This document shows, piece after piece, positions 6,431 to 6,783 of a stretch of DNA of 6,783 bases. The notes below the pieces were generated by a model. The model did no database searches and was not told the origin of the DNA. It saw only the letters and a program-made list of their open reading frames with translations. Position 1 is the first letter of the stretch. Each line of letters opens with the position of its first letter. Made by a program: the position numbers and the translations under genes. The stretch is from Chloroflexota bacterium (GTDB lineage Bacteria; Chloroflexota; Anaerolineae; B4-G1). Location of the stretch: assembly GCA_003648125.1 (NCBI GenBank), contig QMOE01000128.1, positions 1-6,783 on the forward strand, given 5' to 3'.

Positions 6431-6482
6431 ATGGAATTCGTGGCTTCACTACCGGACACTTTTTTCAAAGAGGCCAAAATTA

Positions 6483-6576
6483 GTTACACAGAGAGCGCAG
6501 AGAAGACACAGAGATGCTTGTCGGCAGACAGGGCAGACAAGCATCTCTGTGAATCCTCCGTGAATCTCTGTGTAAC
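6483..6576. repeat. 94-bp imperfect inverted repeat of the CACAGAG family
   Basis: The outer stem GTTACACAGAGA (6483-6494) matches TCTCTGTGTAAC (6565-6576) over 12 bp. The inner stem CACAGAGATGCTTGTC (6507-6522) matches 6536-6551 over 16 bp. Between the stems the arms diverge (GCGCAGAGAAGA-type against TTCACGGAGGATT-type). The 13-nt loop (6523-6535) holds GGCAGACA, which recurs as GGCAGACA at 6532-6539. Arms of this kind, made of CACAGAG units, are familiar intergenic repeats in environmental genomes, including Chloroflexota (recollection, not checked). Confidence 0.85.
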
Positions 6577-6611
6577 AGCAGCAATTCCCGTTATGGGGAA
6601 AATGTTCAGAT

Positions 6612-6635
6612 GTAGCCGCGATTTCCATATCGCGC
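6612..6635. repeat. GTAGCCGCGATTTCC hairpin repeat, copy 2
   Basis: CGCGAT (6617-6622) pairs with ATCGCG (6629-6634) around TTCCAT. It shares the first 15 bases with the copy at 6405, but its loop and right arm differ while still pairing, so the stem has been kept while the sequence drifted. Confidence 0.75.
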
Positions 6636-6662
6636 AGCCCGTTTTACGCAACATAATGTACG

Positions 6663-6685
6663 CGTATCATCTCAATAATCCGGGG
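6663..6685 (+). repeat. 23-bp direct repeat, copy 2
   Basis: Identical over 23 bases to 5296-5318 and in the same orientation, on the other side of the regulator gene. The next bases differ (CGCGAATC here) before a TGTAGGG element starts at 6694. Confidence 0.85.
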
Positions 6686-6693
6686 CGCGAATC

Positions 6694-6714
6694 TGTAGGG
6701 CGGGTTTCTTACCC
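6694..6714. repeat. TGTAGGGCGGG short hairpin element
   Basis: Begins TGTAGGGCGGG and contains GGGT (6702-6705) paired with ACCC (6711-6714) around TTCTT. It shares its TGTAGG head and its position behind the 23-bp repeat with the double hairpin at 5322, but it lacks a closing CCTACA, so it may be a partial or different member. Confidence 0.5.
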
Positions 6715-6741
6715 ATGCGCGTCAACCTAAGGCTAGCGACC

Positions 6742-6774
6742 GCTGGTTGAGTAGCCGAAGGCGTATCGAAACCC
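6742..6774. repeat. REP-like element GGTTGAGTAGCC...GTATCGAAACC
   Basis: GGTTGAGTAGCC (6745-6756) is followed by a GAA loop and GGCGTATCGAAACC (6760-6773). The centre pairs as GCC-GAA-GGC and the ends as GGTT with AACC, with imperfect pairing between. Similar palindromes with a TACTCAACCAGCG end occur as intergenic REP-like repeats in several bacterial groups (recollection). The unit is close to the window edge. Confidence 0.55.
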
Positions 6775-6783
6775 TTGTACTGA

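Larger units (their letters stand above)
6295..6783. other. 489-bp spacer upstream of the regulator, filled with small repeats
   Basis: Beyond the promoter and ribosome site next to 6294, this stretch holds no gene I can support. It contains two CGCGATT hairpins, a 94-bp imperfect inverted repeat, the second 23-bp direct repeat, a TGTAGGGCGGGTTT element and a GGTTGAGTAGCC element at the end. Open frames on the plus strand here are translations of the repeats. Nothing recognisable is seen at about 6346-6400. Confidence 0.7.

Noticed and set aside
6366..6730. Plus-strand open frames of 65 and 99 codons upstream of the regulator
   Set aside because: They are read straight through the CGCGATT hairpins and the CACAGAG inverted repeat. 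The peptide is the translation of repeats, with no good ribosome site.
5161..6783. CRISPR array
   Set aside because: Repeats are few, palindromic, of differing families and not evenly spaced; no cas gene is visible.

Overview
The window reads as a bacterial chromosomal segment with four protein genes, all on the minus strand. They form a membrane signalling cassette interrupted by short, repeat-rich spacers. GC-rich coding DNA, a many-domain GAF histidine kinase, orphan lipoprotein binding proteins, and spacers with CACAGAG-type and GTAGG/CGG hairpin repeats suggest a filamentous or environmental Chloroflexota (Anaerolineae/Caldilineae-like). That assignment is an inference from style; no rRNA or marker gene is present to prove it.

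Layout in the order of transcription (right to left). 6295-6783 is a spacer holding several small palindromic repeats and a likely sigma70-type promoter just upstream of the first gene. 5494-6294 encodes a two-receiver (REC-REC) response regulator with no output domain. 5090-5493 is a 404-bp spacer with a double hairpin and diverged CACAGAG-type repeat arms. 4091-5089 encodes an NMT1/THI5-like substrate-binding lipoprotein. After 67 bp comes 526-4023, a 1165-residue sensor histidine kinase: about seven N-terminal membrane helices, an extracytoplasmic dCache-like sensor, one more membrane helix, HAMP, two GAF domains, HisKA and HATPase_c. After 75 bp comes 1-450, the first 150 codons of a second substrate-binding lipoprotein, from a different family (ABC_sub_bind type, with an LYMNTK motif and a DDNA motif), cut by the window edge.

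How the genes may work together (inference). Two lipoproteins of different binding-protein families flank a kinase that carries its own large periplasmic sensor. No ABC permease or ATPase gene is visible in the window. Both families are also known as sensory modules fused to kinases or GGDEF proteins in other bacteria, so here they may act as separate ligand receptors that feed the kinase. The kinase has no receiver of its own, so the REC-REC protein is the natural phosphate acceptor. It has no DNA-binding or enzymatic output, so the end point of the pathway lies outside the window.

All four gene starts were re-chosen or confirmed from Shine-Dalgarno sequences; three of them lie inside longer open frames. 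The kinase also carries an in-frame C/G homopolymer insertion in its second GAF domain that looks like a recent small repeat insertion and a possible slippage site.
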